DNA of 10,154 nt from Rhodothermales bacterium (GCA_028283985.1 JANQSQ010000158.1:1-10154); one strand, 5' to 3'; counted from the stretch's first letter, positions 1-6,655 are shown. Translations and numbers: made by a program. The notes: generated by a model not told the origin, from the sequence alone.

Positions 1-294
1 TTACCGGAACACGATCTCCTCGATGCGTTCGGCGCCGAGTTGCTCGTTGAGGCGATCACGCCATCTCGATCGGTCGAGGTGCATTTCCTGGCGACAGGCA
101 GCGCTCGTAATCGTGACGAAGAGTTTCCGGCCCCGCACCCGGGCCCCGTCCATCACAGCGCATACTTCCGGCCCGGCCAACTGCCGCCACGTGTCCACCA
201 CTTTCGCTTCTTCGAGCCGGGCCCGGATGTTCATCCGGTCAATAAGGACTTCGAGGACATCGCCCAGGGGACGGGATATTCCGGATCGGGGCAT
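1..294 (-). CDS. DUF721/DciA-family protein, 97 aa
   Basis: This complete short protein resembles the DUF721 family, whose best-studied members (DciA) recruit or load the replicative helicase DnaB at origins in bacteria that lack DnaC/DnaI. What I see: an N-terminal 'LGDVLEVLIDRM' helix (residues 10-21), the family-like 'VDTWRQLAGPEV' segment (33-44), a beta-strand region 'GRKLFVTITSAACRQEM' (55-71), and a C-terminal 'LNEQLGAERIEEIVFR' (82-97). The last segment is the usual end of the compact Bacteroidota-type form. There is no KH-like or long disordered extension. The stop codon is the first three bases of the window. The ATG at 294 has no clear Shine-Dalgarno sequence. It lies 39 bases downstream of the MFS stop codon, so the two are probably cotranscribed. 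Family assignment is fairly secure. The helicase-loader role in this organism is inference. Confidence 0.8.
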   Translation of the reverse strand: MPRSGISRPLGDVLEVLIDRMNIRARLEEAKVVDTWRQLAGPEVCAVMDGARVRGRKLFVTITSAACRQEMHLDRSRWRDRLNEQLGAERIEEIVFR

Positions 295-333
295 GGCGCA
301 AGACCATTGTGCAGGAGTTAGGGCCTGTCAACA

Positions 334-1608
334 CTATGCAGGGGCTGTCTTCTGCGGCTCGGGCAGGCCTCTCCAGACCAGCAACGCCATGATCAAAACC
401 GCGGCGATGGCAAGCAACGTATTGCTCCAGTAGCCGTAGCGCACGTAGGCCAGACCGGCTATCGCTCCGCTGATGCCAATCCCCACTTGCCCCGAAGCAA
501 TAGCGAAACTCATCAATATGCCCAGGCTGTTCGAGGGAACAAGCGCGCTCAGCAACGCCTGAAGCGGGCTGATGCGCAGGGCAAGCAACAACATGGCTGC
601 CGTGAAAAGCAGAGAGGCGGTCCACATGTCGCTCACCAGCCAGGTCATCAGGGGCATCACGACCGCCAGACCGAAGCACGACCAGAGTATGAGCGGCTTG
701 CGCCCCACCCGATCGGATAGTTTGCCGGCAGTAGGCCCGGCCACGACATGAGCAAGGCCGCCGAACAGAAAAAGCGTCGCGATCGCTTCCCCGCGTACGT
801 CCAGACCGCGCTCCAGCCAGGCAGGAAGATAAACGAGATACAGGCCAACCCCGAGAAACGTCAGAAAATAGACGATGGCGGCGTTCCGCGTCACGGGGCG
901 GCGGCAAAGGCCGATATAATCCGAGACAGCCCTTCCTACGGAAAGGCGGCGCGCATCACGCTGCACGTCCGGTTGCGGGACCGCTCTCCATATCAGCAAA
1001 AAAGCACCCGTCATGGTCACCGCGAACATCAGAAACGGCCAGCGATAATCGCCGAATTCCGCAAGGAGCGTCCCAAGCGGAATGCCGACCACCTGTCCGA
1101 CCGCTATCCCGCTCATTACCCATCCGTTGGCCCAGCCCCGCCGGTCGTACGGGAAATAATCCCCTACATACGCGACGGCGGCTCCGCTCAGCGCCCCGCC
1201 TGCCGCACCCGCCAGCGCGCGCACGGCGAGCAGGGTGACATACGTATCGGCCAGGCCGTGCAGATACAGGCACGCCGCCATGAAGCCGGTCCCTATCAGC
1301 AAAATCCGGCGGCGCCCGATCTTGTCGGAGATCGGTCCGGTCACCAGCGCAAAAATACCCAGCATCACCGCATAGGACGTGACCAGCGTGCCGAGCAGCG
1401 ATTCCTGCACAGCCAGCGCTTCCGCAATGCGAGGCAGAATGGGCGAAATGATGATCACCTGACTACTGGCGGAAAACACCATCAGCCACAGGGCGAACAG
1501 GACCAGGGAATCCCGGGAAGAACGGTCGGACAATGGCTTTTTACAGGGATTCCTGAGCGGATCGCGGATTTTCCGGCGCATAAACAAATGGCAAAACCAT
1601 CTTAACAT
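334..1608 (-). CDS. Major facilitator superfamily (MFS) transporter, 424 aa
   Basis: This is an inner-membrane secondary transporter with the size and hydrophobicity pattern of a 12-helix MFS protein. The first helix is about residues 35-57, and hydrophobic stretches follow to about 411. The loop between helices 2 and 3 carries the MFS motif A, 'GPISDKIGRRR' (91-101). A second copy, 'GPTAGKLSDRVGRKP' (291-305), lies at the equivalent place in the C-terminal half. 'VRALAGAAGGALSGAAVAYV' (129-148) fits the helix 4 region, and the Gly-rich 'MSGIAVGQVVGIPLGTLL' (165-182) resembles the antiporter-type helix 5 motif. These point to a proton-coupled exporter, perhaps of drugs or metabolites. No substrate can be read from the sequence. 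The first ATG gives a basic 30-residue leader without a Shine-Dalgarno sequence. Met10 at 1581 is an alternative start. It is the first gene of a minus-strand pair with the DUF721 gene. Confidence 0.9.
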   Translation of the reverse strand: MLRWFCHLFMRRKIRDPLRNPCKKPLSDRSSRDSLVLFALWLMVFSASSQVIIISPILPRIAEALAVQESLLGTLVTSYAVMLGIFALVTGPISDKIGRRRILLIGTGFMAACLYLHGLADTYVTLLAVRALAGAAGGALSGAAVAYVGDYFPYDRRGWANGWVMSGIAVGQVVGIPLGTLLAEFGDYRWPFLMFAVTMTGAFLLIWRAVPQPDVQRDARRLSVGRAVSDYIGLCRRPVTRNAAIVYFLTFLGVGLYLVYLPAWLERGLDVRGEAIATLFLFGGLAHVVAGPTAGKLSDRVGRKPLILWSCFGLAVVMPLMTWLVSDMWTASLLFTAAMLLLALRISPLQALLSALVPSNSLGILMSFAIASGQVGIGISGAIAGLAYVRYGYWSNTLLAIAAVLIMALLVWRGLPEPQKTAPA

Positions 1609-1828
1609 TCCGGTAATGCCAAGCGGGTATGTTCACCGTGCGGATAAGCGCGCCGGACACAAGATACGGCATGCCGCACTTCGCACAAGAGCCGCTTACC
1701 GATCGACCCGGCTCTCCGCCCCTGTGAACCAGGGCTACAACTTCTCGTTCGGAAACCGGTTGCCGGTATTCGGCAGGCCTCTCGGCATCATTGCAGCATC
1801 AGTTACAGCCGGAATGTCCGGTAGCACG

Positions 1829-1882
1829 GGGCCGGGCCTTCATACGCATTTGCACGAGGCGGCTTGGAGCCATTCCCGGCCC
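1829..1882. repeat. GC-rich inverted repeat / possible RNA stem-loop
   Basis: GGGCCGGG (1829-1836) and CCCGGCCC (1875-1882) are perfect 8-base inverted repeats separated by 38 bases. A small inner hairpin, GGCT-TGG-AGCC, lies at 1861-1871. It sits 20 bases upstream of repeat copy 1. No T-run follows on either strand, so it is not a standard intrinsic terminator. It could be part of a structured transcript or a chance feature of GC-rich DNA. Confidence 0.3.
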
Positions 1883-1902
1883 AAATGTAACAATGTTGCA
1901 AC

Positions 1903-1947
1903 GGCCCGGATCGGGTCTTGCGAAGAAAGAAAGGGATGTATACCTTG
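1903..1947 (+). repeat. 45-base dispersed repeat, copy 1
   Basis: It aligns without gaps to 2717-2761, with 38 of 45 bases identical. Two blocks are conserved. The first is a left block with the short hairpin GGCCCG-GAT-CGGGTC, followed by CTTGCG. The second is a right block, GGGATGTATACCTTG. The purine-rich middle varies. The C-to-T change relative to copy 2 keeps the stem as a G-U pair. The spacing of TTGCG and TATACC (15 bases between hexamers), and the resemblance of TATACCTTG to the Bacteroidota TAnnTTTG box, allow a promoter role, but this is inference. It lies 155 bases before the 78-aa gene. Confidence 0.6.
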
Positions 1948-2102
1948 CAAGCGCTTCTCATGGCGACCGCCATGCACAAGAAATTAATTGGCGCAGGGCA
2001 GGGGCGGTAAGAGGCTCCGGTACAAGGACCTGATCGCGGAATAGAAACAACTGTTCCCATTCGTTATACTACTCTGTACATCAATCCAAAGGGGGGCATG
2101 TC

Positions 2103-2339
2103 ATGACTCCCGGAAAACCCGGTGAAAAGAGCGAAGGATACGCAAAGGGGTTTGCGGACGGATTTGCCGGTGGGCGAGTCGAAGGTGAATTTTTTATGGC
2201 TCCCGTGGATTCCATCAAGTACCTTGTCAAGTCCGAGATTAGGGACGTAGAGGTCAAGTGGCTTGGCAAAATCATGTGGTTTGGCGGCATTGTGCTTGCC
2301 TCTACCATTGCTTCGCTCGTTGCTTCCTTGATCAACTAA
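2103..2339 (+). CDS. Small single-pass membrane protein with GxxxG repeats, 78 aa
   Basis: I do not recognise this protein. Glycines at residues 12, 16, 20, 24 and 28 form four consecutive GxxxG units ('EGYAKGFADGFAGGRVEGEF', 11-30). This pattern recalls the glycine-rich helices of FliH-type and Yae1-type proteins, where it supports helix packing. A mixed-charge middle follows (37-56). The C-terminal 22 residues (57-78, from 'IMWFGG') are hydrophobic and look like one transmembrane helix ending at the C-terminus, which suggests a tail-anchored protein with a cytoplasmic Gly-repeat helix. A purine-rich Shine-Dalgarno (AAAGGGGGG, 2088-2096) lies 6 bases before the ATG, supporting the start. It is followed after 16 bases by the 111-aa gene, so the two are likely one operon. 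Function unknown. It is real as a gene on grounds of the binding site, composition and TM segment. Confidence 0.7.
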   Translation: MTPGKPGEKSEGYAKGFADGFAGGRVEGEFFMAPVDSIKYLVKSEIRDVEVKWLGKIMWFGGIVLASTIASLVASLIN

Positions 2340-2355
2340 CCGGCAAGGATGACCT

Positions 2356-2691
2356 ATGGCAGTCTTTGATAACCTGGATGGGTTCGTCAGAATAACGGGG
2401 GCGCAAGCCAACTCCTTCAGAGACAGCTTTGCACGTGAGGTTGTAGTGGGAGAACCCGAAAACGGTCGAAAAAAAGCCAGCGCGCTTCGGTCAACGAACG
2501 ATTACATAATTCTTGTAGAATGGTCCGGAGGGGTTCTTCATTTTGAAGTTCGTCTTGGAACCGGCAAGGGGTCTTTCGTTGCTTTCGGGCCGAATATTGT
2601 CCAAAAGCATCTGATGGATAACACCGTCACAAGGTTCAAAATGAGTCCCCCCATCCCGTCATATCCTGAATACGCAACAGCTGCGGGATAA
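2356..2691 (+). CDS. Hypothetical protein, 111 aa
   Basis: I do not recognise this protein. It is a soluble-looking protein without signal peptide or transmembrane segment. The predicted pattern is a short N-terminal amphipathic stretch ('DNLDGFVRITGAQANSFRDS', 5-24), a basic loop around 'GRKKASALRS' (37-46), then alternating beta-type segments 'YIILVEWSGGVLHFEVRLG' (50-68) and 'GSFVAFGPN' (72-80). It ends in a short proline/alanine-rich tail (98-111). The Shine-Dalgarno AAGGA at 2345-2349 is placed 6 bases before the ATG, which fixes the start. It is separated by 16 bases from the upstream membrane-protein gene, so the two are probably cotranscribed and may act together. The stop codon is 25 bases before repeat copy 2. 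Base composition looks somewhat less GC-rich than the neighbouring recJ. Function unknown. Confidence 0.7.
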   Translation: MAVFDNLDGFVRITGAQANSFRDSFAREVVVGEPENGRKKASALRSTNDYIILVEWSGGVLHFEVRLGTGKGSFVAFGPNIVQKHLMDNTVTRFKMSPPIPSYPEYATAAG

Positions 2692-2716
2692 CCATGTCCC
2701 ACAAGCCCAGAGCCCC

Positions 2717-2761
2717 GGCCCGGATCGGGCCTTGCGGGGGGATAAGGGGATGTATACCTTG
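2717..2761 (+). repeat. 45-base dispersed repeat, copy 2
   Basis: This is the second copy of the element at 1903-1947, in the same orientation, with seven substitutions and no gaps. Here the left hairpin is perfect: GGCCCG (2717-2722), loop GAT, CGGGCC (2726-2731). The right block GGGATGTATACCTTG is identical to copy 1. It lies between the 111-aa gene and recJ, ending 50 bases before the recJ ATG. If it is a promoter it would serve recJ with a short leader. It could instead be a repeated transcript-processing or terminator-like element, because it follows a stop codon closely. Confidence 0.6.
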
Positions 2762-2811
2762 TACGGACGGCCCGTTCCTTTCGCCGGGCGCATTTTGTAA
2801 ATCGTTCCCCT

Positions 2812-4560
2812 ATGACCTGTCGCTGGATTCTCCGCCCTGTCCCTTCCGAGGACGCTGTCAAGGACATCGGGCAGCAACTGAACAACCTCCCTGAAGCGCT
2901 TTCCCGCGCGCTCATCCTCCGGGGGATCGACACCTTCGATAGTGCGCGCGCTTTCTTTCGCCCCGGCGCCAGCGGTCTGCATGACCCATTCCTCATGGCG
3001 GATATGCATGCCGCTTCGGATCGCGTAGCACAGGCGATTCGGGACAAGGAACGCATTGTGGTGTACGGGGACTACGACGTGGACGGCACGACCGCCTCGG
3101 CGCTGCTTGTTTCCTCGCTTCGCTCGCTGGGTGGAGATGTCGGGTTCTTCGTCCCGAACCGGTTCGAGCACGGGTACGGCCTGAGCCGCGCGGGCCTCGA
3201 TGAGACGGCTCGGCTCGGCGCCCGACTCATTGTCGCGGTGGACTGCGGCGTCACGGCCTCGGAAGAAGCCAGATATGCGTACGAAAAAGGGATGGACCTT
3301 GTCGTTTGCGATCACCACACGCCGAAGGATGCACTTCCCGACGCCGAAGCAGTGGTGGACCCGAAGAGGACGGATTGCCCGTATCCCTTCAAGGAACTTG
3401 CCGGGTGCGGTATCGCCTTCAAACTGCTGCAAGGCGTGCTGGCGAAGCTGGGACGCAACCCGGAAGCCGCCACGGAGTTTCTGGACCTTGTCGCCGTCGC
3501 AACCGCCAGCGATATGGTCCCGGTGGAAGACGAAAACCGGATACTCCTGTCCCTCGGCCTGGAACGTCTCCGCCAAAAACCCTCTTCCGGGCTGCGCGCG
3601 CTGGCCGCGGTGGCGAATATGTCTCTCTCCTCCTGTACGGCTTCCGATGTGGTTTTCAGGATGGCGCCGCGCATCAACGCCGCCGGGCGTATGAGCACCG
3701 CGGAAAAAGCCATTGACCTCCTCCTGGCAAAGGACCAGGAAACGGCGGAACGCTGCGCGAAAGAACTCGACACGCTCAATACCTACCGCCGCGAGATCGA
3801 TCAGGAGACCCTCGACGCCGCGACGAAACTGGCGGAGCGCCAGATCACGAGCAGGATGCGGCACGCCTTGGTCCTGCATGACAACGACTGGTTTCCCGGC
3901 GTCATCGGCATCGTGGCTTCCCGACTGGTAGAGCGTTTTCATCGCCCCACGATTCTTCTTGGGACCATAGATGGCGTCGCCACGGGTTCCGCCCGGTCGA
4001 TCGGCGGCATCAACATCTTTGAGGCGCTCCGGGAATGCGAAGATCTGCTGGTGAATTTTGGGGGGCACGCCTTCGCCGCCGGATTATCGCTTGAAATTTC
4101 CAATCTGCCTGCGTTGCAGGAACGATTCGACGAAGCGGTAGGGAAGGTGGTGACCCCGGAAGTGCTCCAGCCCTCCATACAGGTGGATGCATTCCTCCGC
4201 CTGCACGAAATAGATCGCCGTTTCCTGGCAGTGCTCAAACAGTTCGAACCCTTCGGCCCCGGGAACGACCGTCCGGTGTTTCAGGCCAACAGGCTGCTTC
4301 CGGTCCGGCCGCCGCGCAAGGTCGGCAAAGATAATCAGCACCTGAAGTTTGTAGTGCGGCAACAGGATCAGGTAGAAAAGGGGGGCCCTATGGAGGCCAT
4401 CGGCTTCGGAATGGGCGGGCGATTCGACATGCTGGAGCAATGCCGGCGAGAACAACAACCCTTCGACATGCTCTTTTCCGTGAAAGAAAACTCCTGGAAT
4501 GGCTACACGGAAACCCAACTTCACGCGAAGGATATCCGCCGCAGCGACCCGCCGGCGTGA
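2812..4560 (+). CDS. recJ: Single-stranded-DNA-specific 5'-3' exonuclease RecJ, 582 aa
   Basis: RecJ degrades single-stranded DNA from 5' ends in recombination (RecF pathway), mismatch repair and processing of stalled forks. It is cytoplasmic and uses Mn or Mg. All DHH-family motifs are present: 'YGDYDVDG' (85-92), 'VDCG' (143-146), 'CDHHTP' (166-171), 'ASDMVP' (232-237), and 'RINAAGR' (287-293) of the core. The DHHA1-region 'NFGGHAFAAG' (415-424) follows. The C-terminal OB-type region starts near 455 ('QVDAFLRL') and includes 'FEPFGPGNDRPVF' (478-490). The length is normal for the family. The ATG at 2812 has no clear Shine-Dalgarno, but the N-terminus 'WILRPVP' fits the family, so I keep it. 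The gene stands alone between the small-gene pair and the convergent Nudix gene. Nothing appears to be missing. Confidence 0.97.
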   Translation: MTCRWILRPVPSEDAVKDIGQQLNNLPEALSRALILRGIDTFDSARAFFRPGASGLHDPFLMADMHAASDRVAQAIRDKERIVVYGDYDVDGTTASALLVSSLRSLGGDVGFFVPNRFEHGYGLSRAGLDETARLGARLIVAVDCGVTASEEARYAYEKGMDLVVCDHHTPKDALPDAEAVVDPKRTDCPYPFKELAGCGIAFKLLQGVLAKLGRNPEAATEFLDLVAVATASDMVPVEDENRILLSLGLERLRQKPSSGLRALAAVANMSLSSCTASDVVFRMAPRINAAGRMSTAEKAIDLLLAKDQETAERCAKELDTLNTYRREIDQETLDAATKLAERQITSRMRHALVLHDNDWFPGVIGIVASRLVERFHRPTILLGTIDGVATGSARSIGGINIFEALRECEDLLVNFGGHAFAAGLSLEISNLPALQERFDEAVGKVVTPEVLQPSIQVDAFLRLHEIDRRFLAVLKQFEPFGPGNDRPVFQANRLLPVRPPRKVGKDNQHLKFVVRQQDQVEKGGPMEAIGFGMGGRFDMLEQCRREQQPFDMLFSVKENSWNGYTETQLHAKDIRRSDPPA

Positions 4561-4639
4561 GCGCTCTTGCGCGACGAGGTAAATGGGTACTGATTGAACG
4601 GCTATCCCGGTGCGTCACCTGCAGGACTCCGCGGATGTC

Positions 4640-5326
4640 TTACGTCACGAGATGCCTGATGCGGGCCATGTGCCGCCGAAACACCTCGAACCCCGTTAGC
4701 CGGAGCGCATCTTCCCATGCGAACCATGCTACGTCCGTGATGCCCTCTTCGAGTTGCGGACGAAATTCCTCTTCGGAGGTCGTCATTTGAAACCAGTGCG
4801 TGGTTTTAATCACATGTGTGAGCTGTCCCTGACGGTTATACATGTCGTAGCCATACACCGTGGTACCCAGCGGCTGACCGAGATGTACGCCGTCAACGCC
4901 AAGTTCCTCCTGTACTTCGCGGAGCGCACATTGACGCACCGATTCCTTTTTCTTCGCCTTCCCTTTGGGCACATCCCACATGCCCCGGCGAAAAATCAGG
5001 AGTACTTCCGTGCCCGCCTCGCCACGTCGAGTAACGAACCCCCCCGCAGCAACCATCAGAACGGGAGGGCGGTACGGCGCGACATTGCAAAGCGACACAG
5101 GCGGCGCATACTCATGCCAGTCATGGCCTGCGGCCTCGGTCGTATATGCGTCGATAACGATAAGGCGATCCGGGCAAGCAACTTGCGCTTCTTCGAAACG
5201 CTCGAACGCCGCGAGAGTATGTTCCCGCGGACGGAGCCCCTCGCGGGCCGCCTTCTCCACGGTGAGCGCATCGGCGCAGCAAAAAACCAGGCGGCTTGTG
5301 ATATCCCCTTGGGAAACTTCTTTCAT
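4640..5326 (-). CDS. Nudix hydrolase with N-terminal extension, 228 aa
   Basis: Nudix enzymes hydrolyse nucleoside diphosphates linked to another group. A perfect Nudix box (Gx5Ex7REUxEExGU) lies at residues 122-144: G122, E128, R136-E137 and E140-E141 are the metal-binding and catalytic positions. It is preceded by 'MWDVPKGK' (116-123). About 85 residues precede the Nudix fold and match no domain I know. The fold itself starts near 'VLMVAAGGFVTRRG' (89-102), as in housekeeping Bacteroidota-type proteins. The substrate cannot be told; nucleotide clean-up or dinucleoside polyphosphates are possibilities. I chose the start at 5326 because of an upstream binding site (see next entry). An in-frame ATG at 5356 would add ten residues but overlaps the pgi start and has no binding site. 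The gene converges with recJ (79 bases between stops) and diverges from pgi. Confidence 0.88.
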   Translation of the reverse strand: MKEVSQGDITSRLVFCCADALTVEKAAREGLRPREHTLAAFERFEEAQVACPDRLIVIDAYTTEAAGHDWHEYAPPVSLCNVAPYRPPVLMVAAGGFVTRRGEAGTEVLLIFRRGMWDVPKGKAKKKESVRQCALREVQEELGVDGVHLGQPLGTTVYGYDMYNRQGQLTHVIKTTHWFQMTTSEEEFRPQLEEGITDVAWFAWEDALRLTGFEVFRRHMARIRHLVT

Positions 5327-5331
5327 GTTTT

Positions 5332-5340
5332 CTCCACCTT
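5332..5340 (-). promoter_or_regulatory. Shine-Dalgarno site deciding the Nudix start
   Basis: On the minus strand the bases read AAGGTGGAG, with GGAG ending 5 bases before the ATG at 5326. This is the best ribosome binding site near the 5' end and supports the 228-aa form over the longer form starting at 5356. It lies entirely in the 28 bases separating the two divergent start codons. Confidence 0.55.
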
Positions 5341-5354
5341 TGTACGACGGCTTC

Positions 5355-6641
5355 ATGCTTCGCTTGGACTACGAACACATTTTATCCTTTGTCGATCCCA
5401 AGGATCTTGATCGGCAGCTTGGCAGCGCCCGCAATGCGCATCGCCTGCTGATCGAAAAATCGGGTCCCGGAGGAGACTCCACCGGGTGGCGGGACATCCT
5501 GATCCGGCGCGACGAAGCCCTGCTGCAGGATATTGCAGAGACCGCCCGGCGCATTCGGGAAGAGGCCGACATCCTGGTTTGCATAGGCATCGGGGGGTCG
5601 TACCTCGGCGCCGAGGCCGTCATACAGGCCCTTTCCCCATCTTTCAGTCGGAATGAGGGCTCTCCCGAGATCCTTTTTGCAGGGCATCACATGAGCGGCG
5701 CATATCTGCAGGAACTCCTTGAATACCTGGATGGCAAATCTGTTTTCGTAAATGTCATTTCCAAAAGTGGCCGCACGCTGGAGCCTGCCATCGCGTTTCG
5801 ATGCATCCGGCAACATCTCGAAAAACATTTTGACGATGCAGACCGGCGCATTATCATCACGACCGATCCGGAAAAAGGAGCGCTGAACACGTTGCACACA
5901 ACGCACGGGTACAAAAAATACGTCATTCCGGGCGATGTCGGCGGGCGTTTTTCCGTACTGACTCCAGTAGGATTGCTGCCTATCGCAGTGGCCGGAATCG
6001 ACATTCGCGCACTCTTCAAGGGTGCTGCTGCAACGCTCGCCCGGCTGGCGCCTCCGGAAGATAATCCGGCCTTGTTGTATGCAGCCATTCGATCCGTACT
6101 TCTGCAACAAGGATTGTCCATCGACCTGCTTTCCGTGTTTGAGCCTGTGCTGTGCGGCTTCGGAAGATGGTGGCAACAGCTTTTTGGAGAAAGCGAAGGG
6201 AAGAACGGGACAGGCCTGTTCCCGTTCGTCGCGCAGTACTCAACGGATCTGCATTCCATCGGACAATATGTCCAAGAAGGGCAACGATCACTGATGGAAA
6301 CATTCCTGATGGTTGAAAGAACAGGTGGCGATCTTTCAGTGCCTGAAGAACGCGGAGCCGGTTCAAAAGACCTTGATGGCCTTGACTATCTGGCCAGACG
6401 GTCCATGGAAACTATCAACCGGGCAGCATGGGAAGGCACCGCACAGGCCCATACTGACGGCGGCGTTCCGAATATGACCCTTTGGATGCAGGAAATATCC
6501 CCGGTCTGTCTTGGGGAAGCCATCTACTTTTTCGAGCACGCCGTTTCCATCTCCGGGTACCTTCTGGGCGTTAACCCTTTTGACCAGCCCGGCGTCGAGG
6601 CATATAAGCGGGAGATGTTTGCCAGGCTTGGCAAACCATAA
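5355..6641 (+). CDS. pgi: Glucose-6-phosphate isomerase, 428 aa
   Basis: It interconverts glucose-6-phosphate and fructose-6-phosphate in glycolysis and gluconeogenesis, in the cytoplasm. It is the short Bacillus/Thermotoga-type enzyme, slightly below the usual length of about 445-450. Motifs: 'GIGGSYLGAEA' (78-88), the phosphate-binding loop 'SKSGRTLEP' (136-144), 'GDVGGRFSVLTP' (193-204, with Arg198), 'FGESEGKNG' (277-285, catalytic Glu279), 'STDLHSIGQYVQEG' (296-309, His300), and the C-terminal signature 'GYLLGVNPFDQPGVEAYK' (401-418, Lys418). The start at 5355 aligns 'MLRLDYEHIL' with the family N-terminus ('..FDYSKAL' in Bacillus). Upstream in-frame ATGs at 5325 and 4965 run into the Nudix gene and are not used. 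One oddity is that the loop has Arg140 and Leu142 where threonines are usual. It is transcribed toward the putative origin downstream. Confidence 0.96.
   Translation: MLRLDYEHILSFVDPKDLDRQLGSARNAHRLLIEKSGPGGDSTGWRDILIRRDEALLQDIAETARRIREEADILVCIGIGGSYLGAEAVIQALSPSFSRNEGSPEILFAGHHMSGAYLQELLEYLDGKSVFVNVISKSGRTLEPAIAFRCIRQHLEKHFDDADRRIIITTDPEKGALNTLHTTHGYKKYVIPGDVGGRFSVLTPVGLLPIAVAGIDIRALFKGAAATLARLAPPEDNPALLYAAIRSVLLQQGLSIDLLSVFEPVLCGFGRWWQQLFGESEGKNGTGLFPFVAQYSTDLHSIGQYVQEGQRSLMETFLMVERTGGDLSVPEERGAGSKDLDGLDYLARRSMETINRAAWEGTAQAHTDGGVPNMTLWMQEISPVCLGEAIYFFEHAVSISGYLLGVNPFDQPGVEAYKREMFARLGKP
6617..6636. terminator. Hairpin at the 3' end of pgi, possible terminator
   Basis: GTTTGCCA (6617-6624), loop GGCT, TGGCAAAC (6629-6636) form a perfect 8-bp stem ending two bases before the pgi stop codon. 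There is no T-run on either strand, so it is not a textbook intrinsic terminator. The position at the border of the origin region makes a role in stopping or pausing transcription plausible. Confidence 0.35.
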
Positions 6642-6655
6642 GGCAGAGGCAAGCA

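Larger units (their letters stand above)
1609..2102. other. Non-coding stretch upstream of the small-gene pair
   Basis: I find no convincing gene in these 494 bases. The open frames across it (for example 1616-1987 plus, 1803-2060 minus) have no ribosome binding site and no recognisable domain. The stretch must contain the promoter of the MFS gene (minus strand) and probably that of the small-gene pair (plus strand). It also holds a GC-rich inverted repeat (1829-1882), a CCGGA/TCCGG hairpin (1809-1821) and the first copy of a 45-base repeat (1903-1947). A TATACT at 2065-2070 could be a -10 box for the gene at 2103, but I see no good -35 partner. Confidence 0.5.

Noticed and set aside
748..1605. 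A 285-codon plus-strand frame antisense to the MFS gene
   Set aside because: Low-complexity, charged composition with no domain; a shadow of the transporter gene.
1616..1987. A 123-codon plus-strand frame in the gap before the small genes
   Set aside because: No ribosome binding site, composition unlike a protein, and it runs through the inverted repeat and repeat copy 1.
2659..4068. A 469-codon open frame on the minus strand across recJ
   Set aside because: It lies antisense to a clear recJ, has no family features and is explained by the GC-rich codon pattern of recJ.
4561..4572. GCGC-TCTT-GCGC hairpin after recJ as terminator
   Set aside because: Only a 4-bp stem and no T-run; too weak to call between the convergent genes.
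4965..5354. N-terminal 130-codon extension of pgi
   Set aside because: It runs antisense through the Nudix gene and has no Pgi similarity; the family N-terminus aligns at 5355.
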